Assembly (NCBI GenBank): GCA_017999835.1
Contig: JAGNLA010000006.1
Coordinates: 1 to 64,000 of the forward strand
From: Caldisericia bacterium
GTDB taxonomy: Bacteria > Caldisericota > Caldisericia > JAAYUI01
DNA length: 64,000 nucleotides
Reading direction: 5' to 3'
The translations under genes and the position numbers were made by a program. Of the stretch, positions 9,186 to 18,165 are shown piece by piece. The notes under the pieces were generated by a model. That model was not told the origin of the DNA and did no database searches. It saw only the letters and a program-made list of their open reading frames with translations. The number at the start of each line of letters is the position of its first letter. Within the stretch, counting starts at the first letter, position 1.

Positions 9186-9217
9186 ACGGCGGGATTTAGT
9201 TCTATCCTGCCGTTTTT
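9186..9217 (+). terminator. Rho-independent terminator
   Basis: ACGGCGGGA (9186-9194) pairs with TCCTGCCGT (9205-9213; one G-T pair) and is followed by a T-run. It ends the beta-helix/response regulator unit. Confidence 0.85.
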
Positions 9218-9233
9218 TATTTTTAATGGCCTA

Positions 9234-9280
9234 TTGACAAATCAAAAGTTGAGAATATATTGAGCAATAACTCAATGAGT
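9234..9280 (+). promoter_or_regulatory. Promoter with overlapping palindromic operator for the TetR unit
   Basis: TTGACA (9234-9239), 16-base spacer and TATATT (9256-9261) form a good promoter. Overlapping the -10 box and start site are ATTGAG (9259-9264)/CTCAAT (9271-9276), a perfect inverted repeat, and ACTCAATGAGT (9270-9280), an 11-bp palindrome. This is the expected place for autorepression by the TetR protein encoded just downstream. Confidence 0.65.
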
Positions 9281-9295
9281 AAGGAGTTAATGAGT

Positions 9296-9931
9296 ATGGA
9301 CTCAAGCCAAAGAAGCGATCGCAAGGAAAAAACGAGAAAAGCAATCATGGACTCAGCCTTCCAACTTTTCTCGGATAATGGCATTATGAGCACAACAACC
9401 CAGGAAATAGCCAGAAATGCAAACATTTCCCATGGGCTTATCTTCTCATACTTTCCCACGCGCGACATCCTCATCCTGACGATGATTGAAGACTTTGGAC
9501 TCAGGCTGGTTTCGCGCATGAATGAGCTTTCCCAGCCTTTGGGGTCGCTTGAGCAAACGCTGGAGTCTGACCTGACCGTGATAGCCGAAAACGAGGCATT
9601 TTATGCCAGGCTCATGCACGAGGGGCCGACAATTCCACAAACGGCAAGATCAAGCTACATCGTCAACTTGAACTCGATTTCTGCAAAAATCCTGGCTGCC
9701 ATTAAAAGAGAGTTCAAATCGGAGGGTATGAGCGACCAGAGCGCGCAGATGTGGTTGCGATGCTGGAATGGTCTGGTTCTTTACTACCTGATGTATCGCG
9801 ACCTTATCGACCCGGGGAAATCCGTAATAAATGAAAAAAAGGATGAGATAATAAGTTTTTTTGTCAAGTCTATAAAGGGGAGCATTTATGAAACGCTGTC
9901 AATCATGTGGAAGGCTCATCGAACTGCTTGA
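9296..9931 (+). CDS. TetR/AcrR-family transcriptional regulator
   Basis: 211 residues from ATG 9296; AAGGAG at 9281-9286 is 9 bases away, favouring this start over ATGs at 9275 and 9290 and TTG 9260. The N-terminal TetR helix-turn-helix is clear (RKAIMDSAFQLFSDNGIMST, then TTQEIARNANISHGLIFSYF). The C-terminal ligand domain is unspecific. Its 3' end overlaps the next gene by 44 bases in another frame, so it is probably translated from the same mRNA as the two zinc-ribbon proteins and may control their expression. Palindromes over its promoter suggest autoregulation. Confidence 0.9.
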   Translation: MDSSQRSDRKEKTRKAIMDSAFQLFSDNGIMSTTTQEIARNANISHGLIFSYFPTRDILILTMIEDFGLRLVSRMNELSQPLGSLEQTLESDLTVIAENEAFYARLMHEGPTIPQTARSSYIVNLNSISAKILAAIKREFKSEGMSDQSAQMWLRCWNGLVLYYLMYRDLIDPGKSVINEKKDEIISFFVKSIKGSIYETLSIMWKAHRTA

Positions 9932-10147
9932 AGACTTTGCCGGACTCGACCAATCCAGCATTTATTGCCCATCTTGCGCTGATGATCGCGGAAAGCTTAG
10001 GTCTTTTGAAGAGGTTTTGGAGAATCTCACCCAAAGGATAGCAAAAACCGATGGTTTTGATGAGTCAGCCTCAAGAAACGCAGCTTTGCAGATACTAGGG
10101 AGACAACCGGCCTGGGAGCCGAAGTTCAAACGGGAGGAAAAAGTGAA
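9888..10147 (+). repeat. Perfect 260-bp direct repeat, copy 1
   Basis: Identical base for base to 12033-12292 (offset 2145). It starts exactly at the ATG and ends just after codon 86, before the membrane segment. Identity stops abruptly at both ends. Confidence 0.95.
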
Positions 10148-12020
10148 GAAAAATCAATTGAGATTGAGGATTATAGCCATTACAGTGGTTGTTTCACTTG
10201 TTACGGCTGGAGTGACAATCTGGTTGACTAACACAAATAATACACCAGATAATTCTGTCTACTTAGGATATTCTGTTTCAAAAGGTGAGAATCCATTTGA
10301 AAAAACAACAACTTGGCAAACTGCAAATTATAAAGTAACAAGATTTGCTGCAAAAGGTGATCAAATTCCGACGGCTATTGATAAGGGAGTAATAAAAGTC
10401 AAATCACTTGAAGATTTCGGATCTATCTGGAAAATGACAAAGAAGCTTGAAAAGTTTGAATATTACGCGCAATTTGATCTTTTAGGAGATCGTTCAGCCA
10501 TTGTCAAAAATATGCCATACCTGTCAACATATTGGAATTCATACCTTTTCAATGTAAACAGCAAAAAGAAAGAGGGGTTCCAGCCTGAGAGGAATGAAGG
10601 TGATTCGCTGCTTAAAAGCATGGACCATCCGATTGTCTATATTGATGACAACCCAGAGCAGAAAAGGATGATTATTACAAAAAAAGAATCAGGGGAAAAC
10701 CTAGAATTAAAACGAATAATGCCGATGGATAAGTACAGGAAACAAAAAGATGAAGGAACAGTTAATGATGACTTTTTCCAAATAACTGATTTTTCATTTG
10801 ATAAATCAACATTAAACCAGCTGTTAAAGAATGGGAGGTTTTTGGATGAAATGGAAACTTTTTCACTTGATTATAAAAAATACTTCACACTGAGGATCCC
10901 ATTCAGGCAACCCAAGTATTACAACCCAAAAACTGGCAAGACCAAGACAATTCCGATGAATCTTGATAAAGACTTCGACTACATCTATAACGACCGTTAT
11001 TTTACCTGGACAAGATTAAGATATGTTAATAACGATGAAATTCCGTTTTCATATGACATAAGCAATCTCATCATTGACAAACAAAACATTGAAGACAACC
11101 GGCAGGTTGTTAAGGACCACATTGATTGGAGATTTAATCATGAGCCTGTCGATCAACCTTTCCAAGAGTTGATGTGTTTTGATATGCAAACAGGCAAAAC
11201 ATACACAATTGTATCCTTGAGGCAGATGCCAAATATGGGTCTTGATGTTAATTACAGTCCTATGGTCATCACAAACAATCGAGTTTATTTCTGGAATTAT
11301 TTCGTCAACCGGCTTTTCTCCTATGAGATGTCAACAGGCAAAATGACAAGATTTGACAAGCCATGGTTCAATGCTCCCCTTAAATCCAGAAACAGCCAGG
11401 TATTTGGCAAGATTCAGAATTTCATGACAAATGAACAAGGCAAGAAGATTAACCAGCTTGAAGATGTAGCGCTAATTGCTTTCAATGACAAAACAAGCGT
11501 TACAAGCAAAATAGCTGATGGCAAAGTGCATGATTTCTGGGTTTCGCAGAGCGATGAATCTACAAGACATTTCACTGTCTATTCGAGGTTGACCCCAAAA
11601 GTGCAAGAGCCATACAGCTATTTCTCGAAAGATATGGATAAACTGGATACACCGGAAAAACTTGTTTTCAAAGCCGAAAAGGATTCAAAGAACATTCTTG
11701 GCCTTTATGGGCCTAAGCTTGTTTGGTGCAAGATAGAAGATATAACAGTAAATCATCCCATGTTGGATTTCTCAAAGGCGATGACCTGGTTTTACCGTCT
11801 TAGCAATCTGCTCCCAACTGAATATGGGCTCGAGGTTAAAAACTCCGATAAACCTCAACTTGGCCAACTTTTCATCACCGATCTGGAAACCGGGGAAACC
11901 ATAAAACTAGATGATGGATGTTGTTGGGGTGCCATATCAGACGGGAAAACACTAACTTGGGCGAGATACAAACAATCAGATTCAGAAGATATAGATGTTT
12001 GCTATACAACTTTGGAATAA
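9888..12020 (+). CDS. Zinc-ribbon, single-TM protein with large ectodomain (paralog 1)
   Basis: 710 residues. The cytosolic N-terminus has a zinc-ribbon-like module with C4-x2-C7 and C27-x2-C30 (CQSCGRL...YCPSCADDRGK), resembling the PF12674 putative zinc ribbon, followed by a helical stretch ending LGRQPAWEPKF. A membrane segment lies at about 94-113, then a roughly 590-residue extracytoplasmic part that looks beta-propeller-like (repeated LYFWNY-, YIYND-, TGKTYTI-type strands), ending DVCYTTLE. The 5' end overlaps the TetR gene by 44 bases, with GGGGAG upstream. The first 260 bp are identical to the next gene, while the rest is diverged and visibly more AT-rich. A membrane sensor is a plausible but unproven role. 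Confidence 0.8.
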   Translation: MKRCQSCGRLIELLEDFAGLDQSSIYCPSCADDRGKLRSFEEVLENLTQRIAKTDGFDESASRNAALQILGRQPAWEPKFKREEKVKKNQLRLRIIAITVVVSLVTAGVTIWLTNTNNTPDNSVYLGYSVSKGENPFEKTTTWQTANYKVTRFAAKGDQIPTAIDKGVIKVKSLEDFGSIWKMTKKLEKFEYYAQFDLLGDRSAIVKNMPYLSTYWNSYLFNVNSKKKEGFQPERNEGDSLLKSMDHPIVYIDDNPEQKRMIITKKESGENLELKRIMPMDKYRKQKDEGTVNDDFFQITDFSFDKSTLNQLLKNGRFLDEMETFSLDYKKYFTLRIPFRQPKYYNPKTGKTKTIPMNLDKDFDYIYNDRYFTWTRLRYVNNDEIPFSYDISNLIIDKQNIEDNRQVVKDHIDWRFNHEPVDQPFQELMCFDMQTGKTYTIVSLRQMPNMGLDVNYSPMVITNNRVYFWNYFVNRLFSYEMSTGKMTRFDKPWFNAPLKSRNSQVFGKIQNFMTNEQGKKINQLEDVALIAFNDKTSVTSKIADGKVHDFWVSQSDESTRHFTVYSRLTPKVQEPYSYFSKDMDKLDTPEKLVFKAEKDSKNILGLYGPKLVWCKIEDITVNHPMLDFSKAMTWFYRLSNLLPTEYGLEVKNSDKPQLGQLFITDLETGETIKLDDGCCWGAISDGKTLTWARYKQSDSEDIDVCYTTLE

Positions 12021-12032
12021 TTAGGTGATTTC

Positions 12033-12292
12033 ATGAAACGCTGTCAATCATGTGGAAGGCTCATCGAACTGCTTGAAGACTTTGCCGGACTCGACCAATC
12101 CAGCATTTATTGCCCATCTTGCGCTGATGATCGCGGAAAGCTTAGGTCTTTTGAAGAGGTTTTGGAGAATCTCACCCAAAGGATAGCAAAAACCGATGGT
12201 TTTGATGAGTCAGCCTCAAGAAACGCAGCTTTGCAGATACTAGGGAGACAACCGGCCTGGGAGCCGAAGTTCAAACGGGAGGAAAAAGTGAA
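12033..12292 (+). repeat. Perfect 260-bp direct repeat, copy 2
   Basis: Second copy of 9888-10147, again starting at the ATG. The bases upstream of the two ATGs differ, so the identity is confined to the coding module for the zinc ribbon and linker. Confidence 0.95.
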
Positions 12293-13715
12293 AACAAATA
12301 AAAAAAGGATAATTCTTGTTCTTACGACAACTGCACTGGTGCTTATGGCATCAATTATTACTGTATTGGTAACAAATACACAGAAGGATTTTTGGGAACA
12401 ACGTTTTGATAAATACTCATCATCTTTCCAAAATCCTTTTGATAACATTAATTCATTTGTTTCAAATGGATTTGAGATTACAGAATTTAAGTGCAAAGGA
12501 AATCAGGAAATAGAGAAACTCCAGAATGGCATACTCCAGTTTTCGAGCCTTGAATCTATTATCAGGGCAAACATCAATAATAAATTAGCAATTCCAGACA
12601 AGTCCAATTATATCTACAATATCAAAACAGGTAAATCCATGAAAATCGGAAGATTCAACAGTTTTTCCCAAAAAGAAACCGACGATCAAATATTGGAAAT
12701 AAGAAAAGTAACTGACGATAACCTATCAGAACTTACATGGATTGAGCCATGTGTGACATTTGATGGAATCTATAAACAAGATGAAGTGAAAAATATCACT
12801 TTGCCGTCAGTATTTGCAAATACAGAAGTGACTTTTTTGATTTTCAATCTTGATCTGAGAAATAAAAAGATTAAAAGTGAATTATATAAACAAACAGCAG
12901 ATAAAGATATTATTTTTAGGGATGAATCAACGATGATCGTTGCATACCCCTTCCCGGTGAATGTTTACAATCAACCATCAAAAATTCACTTATATAAAGG
13001 CAACAAATCAACCCCCTTGGCAAGTTTTGATATTGGTTTCAGATATGCTTCCCTTTATGACAGAGTTGGAAGCAAAATTATTATCAAACTTAAAAAGGAA
13101 TATATGGATGACGATTTCCAGTTGGCAGTTGTAGACTTCAATTCATTAAAATTTGTTGAATTGCCCAACACATTTGATGATCAAAAAACAAAACTTCTTG
13201 CTGGTTCAGGGAAAATTTTTTTTGTAGATGATTATGTAAGCAGGAAAGTCATGATGCTAGATTTGATCAATGGAATATCAAAACTTTTCTCTGCGATTGA
13301 TTTTGATTATGATCTGGTTGGTGTTTTTGGTGATAAAAAGGGAGCAAAATTGCTATTATCAAAACAAGTCAAAGATAACTTTTCTGAGAAGCAGTATTAT
13401 ATCTACGACATTTCTTCAAACCAATATAAACTTTTGATAACAGGGAATTTTGACATATTGTTTACTGAAAAAAATTGCCTTATATATACTGACCACATTA
13501 ATAAAGACAACAATGGTCTCCCAATCAACAAAAACCAAAAAATTCGATTGATGATAACAGAAATAAACAATGCTAAGTCAACGGTTTTAAATGATGATGT
13601 TTCGGTATCGGAAAGTGTGAAGGTGTTTTCTGATGGTTTCAGCATCGCCTGGACAAGAAACGCAGGTCCAAAAGACGACCAGTGGAAAAATGTCTGCTAC
13701 ACGGTTCTCCCATAA
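12033..13715 (+). CDS. Zinc-ribbon, single-TM protein with large ectodomain (paralog 2)
   Basis: 560 residues. Residues 1-86 are identical to the preceding paralog (zinc ribbon with C4, C7, C27, C30). A membrane segment (about 93-112, IILVLTTTALVLMASIITVLV) and a divergent 440-residue ectodomain follow. The ectodomain ends FSDGFSIAWTRN...NVCYTVLP, which aligns with ISDGKTLTWARY...DVCYTTLE of paralog 1, so the ectodomains are homologous but far apart while the N-terminal module is not diverged at all. It starts 12 bases after paralog 1 and is surely in the same operon. Function unknown. Confidence 0.8.
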   Translation: MKRCQSCGRLIELLEDFAGLDQSSIYCPSCADDRGKLRSFEEVLENLTQRIAKTDGFDESASRNAALQILGRQPAWEPKFKREEKVKTNKKRIILVLTTTALVLMASIITVLVTNTQKDFWEQRFDKYSSSFQNPFDNINSFVSNGFEITEFKCKGNQEIEKLQNGILQFSSLESIIRANINNKLAIPDKSNYIYNIKTGKSMKIGRFNSFSQKETDDQILEIRKVTDDNLSELTWIEPCVTFDGIYKQDEVKNITLPSVFANTEVTFLIFNLDLRNKKIKSELYKQTADKDIIFRDESTMIVAYPFPVNVYNQPSKIHLYKGNKSTPLASFDIGFRYASLYDRVGSKIIIKLKKEYMDDDFQLAVVDFNSLKFVELPNTFDDQKTKLLAGSGKIFFVDDYVSRKVMMLDLINGISKLFSAIDFDYDLVGVFGDKKGAKLLLSKQVKDNFSEKQYYIYDISSNQYKLLITGNFDILFTEKNCLIYTDHINKDNNGLPINKNQKIRLMITEINNAKSTVLNDDVSVSESVKVFSDGFSIAWTRNAGPKDDQWKNVCYTVLP

Positions 13716-13878
13716 GAGTAGTATCTGAACGTCGTTTGTTTGAATATGAACCCAACATTTGAACCTTTAGGATATAAACAACCTATTATATCCATGGAAA
13801 TGATAGGATTACTCTCGGTTCTTGTGCTTGTTTTCTTCCGTTTTGGCTCAAAGGTTTCCTGATTTGACAAACAAACAA

Positions 13879-14826
13879 TCAAAGCTGGGGATCAATGGCG
13901 GAAACATCGGATTTGCCTAGGTTTGACGTGGTCAGCCAGATACCAAGCAGAACCACGAACCCGCCGGCAACCGTCTGCCAGGTGATGACCTCACCCATAA
14001 AAAAGTAAGCAATCAGCGACGCGCCGATCGGTTCAAACAAAACAGCTGTCGTTGTGATGGCCGGTGTCAGGTGCTTGACGCCAATGTTTAGCGCTGTGTG
14101 ACCCAAGAAATGCGGGAAAATGCCCATGCCGATCATGGCAAGCCATGCCCAGTGGTTGAAACCAGTCAGAGCATTGCCGGCAACCACCGCTCCAACAAGC
14201 AAAACAACGGTTGCTGTTGGGTAGGACACCGAAACTGTCTGCCAGACAGTCAGCTTTTCCTGACAAACCTTGGAGAGCAGCAGGTAGGCGCAGGCAAAAA
14301 TAGCTGCAACAACCGCGTAAGCAGCGCCAAGCAGAGATGTTGACTGACCGACTCCGCCTGAAAGGGCGATGAATGTTGAACCAGAAAAAGCGACAACGAT
14401 GCCAACAAGCGTCACCCAGCCCAGTTTTTTCTTCCAGAAAAGGAACTCGGCAAGCACCGTCCAAATTGGCGTGGTTGTAACCAGCACCACGCACTGGGGC
14501 AGCGGCATCATCGACATCGCCTGAAACCACAGAACAAAATGGAACGCAAGCAGCACGCCGGAGATGATGGCAAGGCTCAGATGCAGCGATTGCTTTGAAA
14601 ACGGTCGGGAGATGTTGGCAAAAAACGATTTCCAGTCCAGCGTCCAGGGTTTGCCGATGGGGATGACGATAAGGGTTGCTGTCAAAAGCCTCCAAAATGC
14701 CATGGTGAAAGGGATGCCGTCTGCGCCGTTGTGCTGGGCGATGCGGATGAACGGAGCAGCCAGGCAGATGCCTGCTATGCCTGCTGCAAGAAGCGTTAGA
14801 TAAAAAGCCTTTGACCTGTTTTCCAT
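13879..14826 (-). CDS. EamA/DMT-family transporter
   Basis: 315 residues with about ten hydrophobic segments arranged as two EamA repeats (about 5-145 and 165-300). Typical motifs are APFIRIAQ, PFTMAFWRLLTATLIV and the second-half AITTTAVLFEPIGASLIAYFFMGE. Members export metabolites or drugs; the substrate cannot be told from sequence. Its ATG shares one base with the stop codon of the upstream HEPN-like gene, so the two are translationally coupled. Confidence 0.9.
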   Translation of the reverse strand: MENRSKAFYLTLLAAGIAGICLAAPFIRIAQHNGADGIPFTMAFWRLLTATLIVIPIGKPWTLDWKSFFANISRPFSKQSLHLSLAIISGVLLAFHFVLWFQAMSMMPLPQCVVLVTTTPIWTVLAEFLFWKKKLGWVTLVGIVVAFSGSTFIALSGGVGQSTSLLGAAYAVVAAIFACAYLLLSKVCQEKLTVWQTVSVSYPTATVVLLVGAVVAGNALTGFNHWAWLAMIGMGIFPHFLGHTALNIGVKHLTPAITTTAVLFEPIGASLIAYFFMGEVITWQTVAGGFVVLLGIWLTTSNLGKSDVSAIDPQL

Positions 14827-15584
14827 CAGGGATAATTAGCGAGTTTTTGGTCAAGCAAGTCAATTAACTGTTGAGGAATATCATATTCAAAAATTGAAGA
14901 GTGGAGAATCATATCTTTAACATCAAAGCATTCTTTTATTTTTGATCGACTGTTTCCTTCTATGCCTGGAAAACAAACATATGTAAAATATTCCATCACT
15001 TTGATGCATAAAATATTGAAATCTAAAGCTATTTCTGGTTGCTTTCTTAAATCAGTTAGCAACTTGCCATCCTTTTCCATACAACTATAGATGTCCTTGG
15101 TCACATCTTTATCTAAATTCAAACCTGGATGAACAATCGAATGCCTAAGCAATGAGTGTTTAAAGTATTTCTTAATATATGACTCGTATATTTTAATATC
15201 TCTTTCAAGAATCGCATTGGTGTTATTAAGTCTTTTTCTGGCGTGTTCTGGTAATCGTTTTAATACTTTATTGAATTTCTTATTTTCACCTTGTTGAGTT
15301 TCCTTGTCCCATCTCTTTAATAAGAATAGCCAATCGTCTTTCATTTCAGTATTTAGGTGATTTGGATTAGTATTTGGATTTAAATGATCGTATATTCTTG
15401 AACCAGATATTTTAACATAATATTCTAGGGATGTGTTGATAAAGACAATCGATGAGTAGGCATAATATTGTTTAATATCATAATACAAAAAGGTGTTAAT
15501 ACCAGGCGGAACATAGAAAGCATGCAAAAGCATATAGGTAGCTATTTGAAATTGTTTGAAGTTTCTTATCAGGTTATTTGACAA
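14826..15584 (-). CDS. HEPN-like protein (candidate), AT-rich
   Basis: About 252 residues. I choose TTG 15584 because AAGGGA lies about five bases upstream and it begins just after the stop of the upstream gene; a TTG at 15605 would overlap that gene. The protein is mostly helical, with no signal or membrane segment. It contains RHSIVH near residues 147-152, matching the R-x4-6-H motif of HEPN RNases and Abi-like proteins, within LLRHSIVHPGL. The gene is more AT-rich than its neighbours, suggesting acquisition. HEPN proteins often act in toxin-antitoxin or phage defence, but there is no obvious antitoxin beside it, so this remains a motif-level call. Confidence 0.6.
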   Translation of the reverse strand: MSNNLIRNFKQFQIATYMLLHAFYVPPGINTFLYYDIKQYYAYSSIVFINTSLEYYVKISGSRIYDHLNPNTNPNHLNTEMKDDWLFLLKRWDKETQQGENKKFNKVLKRLPEHARKRLNNTNAILERDIKIYESYIKKYFKHSLLRHSIVHPGLNLDKDVTKDIYSCMEKDGKLLTDLRKQPEIALDFNILCIKVMEYFTYVCFPGIEGNSRSKIKECFDVKDMILHSSIFEYDIPQQLIDLLDQKLANYP

Positions 15585-15585
15585 A

Positions 15586-17955
15586 TTATTCCCTTCCAGC
15601 CTCAAATATTGGGGATATCATCTTTTCTCCGTCATCGTGCAGCCAGGCAAGAGCGCGGTCGCGTCCACCGTTCATTACAATCCTAAGCCATTTGCCGTCA
15701 GTGTTTCTTGGGATGTCGATTACTTTGATGACATTTACAAAATTCTCTGCGGAAGAAACAAAAGTTAAAAGGCTGTTTGAAGAGTTTTGAATGAATTCGT
15801 TGTTGAAAATTGCGCCTTTGTCGTCCGGGTAGAGCGGCAGGTAGCTGATGTTGGCTTCAACCAAATCCTGGAAAAAATGGGTGCCAAAAGAGAGTTCAGG
15901 GGTGTAGTTACCTTTTTTCTTGGCGACTTCGATGAGTGCCGCGGTATTGTTGATATCGCTGTAGGTTACCCGAACGCCCATCTTGATGTCACCGCGTGAA
16001 CCCCATCTGCCGGGCCCAATCAGGATAAATCGGCGTTTTGCCAAGGCAATATTGAGTCTTCCAATGATTCGACCAACTTCGAGCATTTCGGTTTGGGTCT
16101 GGAGCTTGTCGTATTCGACCGGGTCAACGTAGACCAGGTAGCGGATGTTGTCGCACACTCCATCGCTGACATATCTTGAAGCCGAGAAAATCTTATCTTT
16201 TTCTGGAATGCGTTCAGGTATTTCGACACTTTCACCAATAACGTTGTGTGCCTGAGGTCTGCACTGCAGAATGTAGAGATCGGTGCCGTCAGATGCAAAC
16301 TCGACATCAACCGGAGTTTTGAGTGTCTTTGAGAGAATTTCAAGAATCAGTTTCATTTGCTTTAGGAAAGGCGTTCTGGTGAGCAAACCTTCAAAGGTGA
16401 ATACCAGATTGGGGTCTTTCGCGTCAAAGGAGATAGGGTTTAAATCAAACATATTCCCATGCTCGTATCTGCTCAAAAGCCTTATCAATCCTGGATATTC
16501 TTCACCATGGTCACGGACGAGTTTGTCAATTTCAAGTGTTTTAAACTCCGAGGTTTCAAGGTCTATGACATCGATGTGGCGCTGGCTGTATCTGGCAACT
16601 TCCTCAGGGATGACGTTAACTCTCAGGCCGGGTTGCCCGGGTGAGACCAGCAACGGATAGTCGTTCCCGACCCTATCCACTGCTCTTGTGCCCAATCCCG
16701 CGACGAGCCTTATGATTCCATCTTCCCGCTTGATCCTTGGGGACCATCTGAATTCGTTGTTGCTGAAGGCAACGCCTGCAAAACTTGGGAGATAGTATTT
16801 ACCAATTTTTGTACCGACAACCTGTTGAATAAGACAACCCATTTCCTCGCGATAATCTAACAGACCCCGCTCGGTTCTGTACTGGATTGCATCTGGATTC
16901 AGCGTTGAGGCATAAACTTCGGCGATGGCATCACCCAGTTGTTCAAGTCTGTTCTTTTTTGGACCGAGATTTGCTATGAAAAGGCTTTTATATTTACCAG
17001 AAAATGCTGCCCCAAAGCTATCTTCAAGCAATGATGAACTACGTGTGATGATCGGCTTTTCGGCCAAATCATCAAGCGCAAGACTGAAACCTGTGACAAT
17101 TTCCGAGGAGAATTCCGAGTGCTTAAAAACTTGCTCAAAATATTGGTATTGGTATCTTACCTCGTCAAGGGTGTTGTATTTCAGATTAAGCACTTCATCC
17201 AGAGCATTGAACATGATGAAGTCATAGATGCCATCTGAAAGCAGGTACCAGGTTCTTGGTGTTTTGATGTTGCTCAGGAGTTCAGGGTATTTTAGCTTTG
17301 CGTTGTTGATTATTGAATGAGCCAGGAATAACCCTGCGCCTTTTCCTCCGAGTCTGCCTGTTCCTTGCGCAGGTCCAATTACTCTTGTGAGAAGATCACC
17401 AAAATCAGCTATCGAAAGTTCATTTTTGGCGATATTGATAAAATGGAGGTCATTTTTGAGAAAACGTCGGGTCAAGCCGACTTTGACGCCCATTTCCTGT
17501 GCCTCGGAGAGGTTTCGTTCGGTTTCTGGCAGTTTGAAGTACCTGCCCATCGTATCTGTTATCTCGACCAGTGGAATGCCTATTTTTTCAGCAGCCTGAA
17601 CCAAAAATTTTGTCCTATCTTCACGTATCCATTGCATAAGGTTTTCACTAATGGCTTTTGGATCAAGCGACTTGGAGGCAATTGTGAAGGTCTCATCAAG
17701 AACTTTTTCAAGTTCATTCAGATCGAGCTTTGGATTTGGTTTGTTTTGTCCAGAGGCTTCGTCCAGCTTGAGTTCCGCCAGTACTTTATTGAAACGGTCA
17801 ATAAGCGCACCGATCTCTGGGACACCTTTTCTGTAGAGCATGTTGAGCAGTCTTCTGCTCAGACGGTTCAAAAGCTTTGAATCTGTGACTTTGAGCAGGT
17901 TGATGATGACCTGCCACTCCGGGTTCCTTGTGTAGATTTTTCTGGTTTCATTCAT
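15586..17955 (-). CDS. PEP/pyruvate-binding (PPDK N-terminal) domain protein without the His domain
   Basis: About 789 residues from ATG 17955 (the frame extends to TTG 17991, which is itself part of the -35 box). A helical N-terminal region (1-190) precedes a pyruvate phosphate dikinase/PEP-synthase ATP-grasp domain with GRLGGKGAGLFLA, ITRSSSLLEDSFGAAFSGKY and a late DVEFASDGTDLYILQCRPQ. A C-terminal domain follows with LIGPGRWGSRGD and FGTHFFQDLVEANISYLPLY. The swivelling phospho-histidine domain and the PEP-binding TIM barrel of true PPDK/PEP synthase are absent. It may be a nucleotide-binding kinase or regulator rather than a glycolytic enzyme. Confidence 0.85.
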   Translation of the reverse strand: MNETRKIYTRNPEWQVIINLLKVTDSKLLNRLSRRLLNMLYRKGVPEIGALIDRFNKVLAELKLDEASGQNKPNPKLDLNELEKVLDETFTIASKSLDPKAISENLMQWIREDRTKFLVQAAEKIGIPLVEITDTMGRYFKLPETERNLSEAQEMGVKVGLTRRFLKNDLHFINIAKNELSIADFGDLLTRVIGPAQGTGRLGGKGAGLFLAHSIINNAKLKYPELLSNIKTPRTWYLLSDGIYDFIMFNALDEVLNLKYNTLDEVRYQYQYFEQVFKHSEFSSEIVTGFSLALDDLAEKPIITRSSSLLEDSFGAAFSGKYKSLFIANLGPKKNRLEQLGDAIAEVYASTLNPDAIQYRTERGLLDYREEMGCLIQQVVGTKIGKYYLPSFAGVAFSNNEFRWSPRIKREDGIIRLVAGLGTRAVDRVGNDYPLLVSPGQPGLRVNVIPEEVARYSQRHIDVIDLETSEFKTLEIDKLVRDHGEEYPGLIRLLSRYEHGNMFDLNPISFDAKDPNLVFTFEGLLTRTPFLKQMKLILEILSKTLKTPVDVEFASDGTDLYILQCRPQAHNVIGESVEIPERIPEKDKIFSASRYVSDGVCDNIRYLVYVDPVEYDKLQTQTEMLEVGRIIGRLNIALAKRRFILIGPGRWGSRGDIKMGVRVTYSDINNTAALIEVAKKKGNYTPELSFGTHFFQDLVEANISYLPLYPDDKGAIFNNEFIQNSSNSLLTFVSSAENFVNVIKVIDIPRNTDGKWLRIVMNGGRDRALAWLHDDGEKMISPIFEAGRE

Positions 17956-17962
17956 GCCATGG

Positions 17963-17991
17963 AGTGTATTGTGTTTAAACGATTTGGGCAA
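17963..17991 (-). promoter_or_regulatory. Promoter placing the transcript start at ATG 17955
   Basis: On the minus strand, TTGCCC (17986-17991), 17-base spacer, TACACT (17963-17968), then 7 bases to the ATG. No Shine-Dalgarno lies upstream. This fits a leaderless mRNA. Confidence 0.5.
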
Positions 17992-18014
17992 GCGTTATCG
18001 ATTGGAAATAATAA

Positions 18015-18044
18015 AACACCCCCACAGATATCTGCGGGGGTGTT
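18015..18044 (-). terminator. Rho-independent terminator of the glutamate dehydrogenase gene
   Basis: A 14-base arm at 18015-18028 pairs with 18031-18044 with one mismatch, closing on a two-base turn. On the minus strand it is followed by TTTTATTATTT. It lies about 120 bases past the stop of the dehydrogenase gene. Confidence 0.75.
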
Positions 18045-18165
18045 GGGAGGAAGATGAACCCTGACTTATGGGGGTGGCGTCAGGATTCTGGGTCGGCTTT
18101 TGGCCGTTTGCGCAAGTTTCTGATTTGTATGCCATCAAAACCTTGCATCGGGTTTGCTTTTAAAA

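Noticed and set aside
14033-14863. Minus-strand frame of 276 codons
   Set aside because: Overlaps the EamA transporter in another frame and is rich in His, Cys and Arg as shadow frames are; the transporter frame has clear membrane segments.
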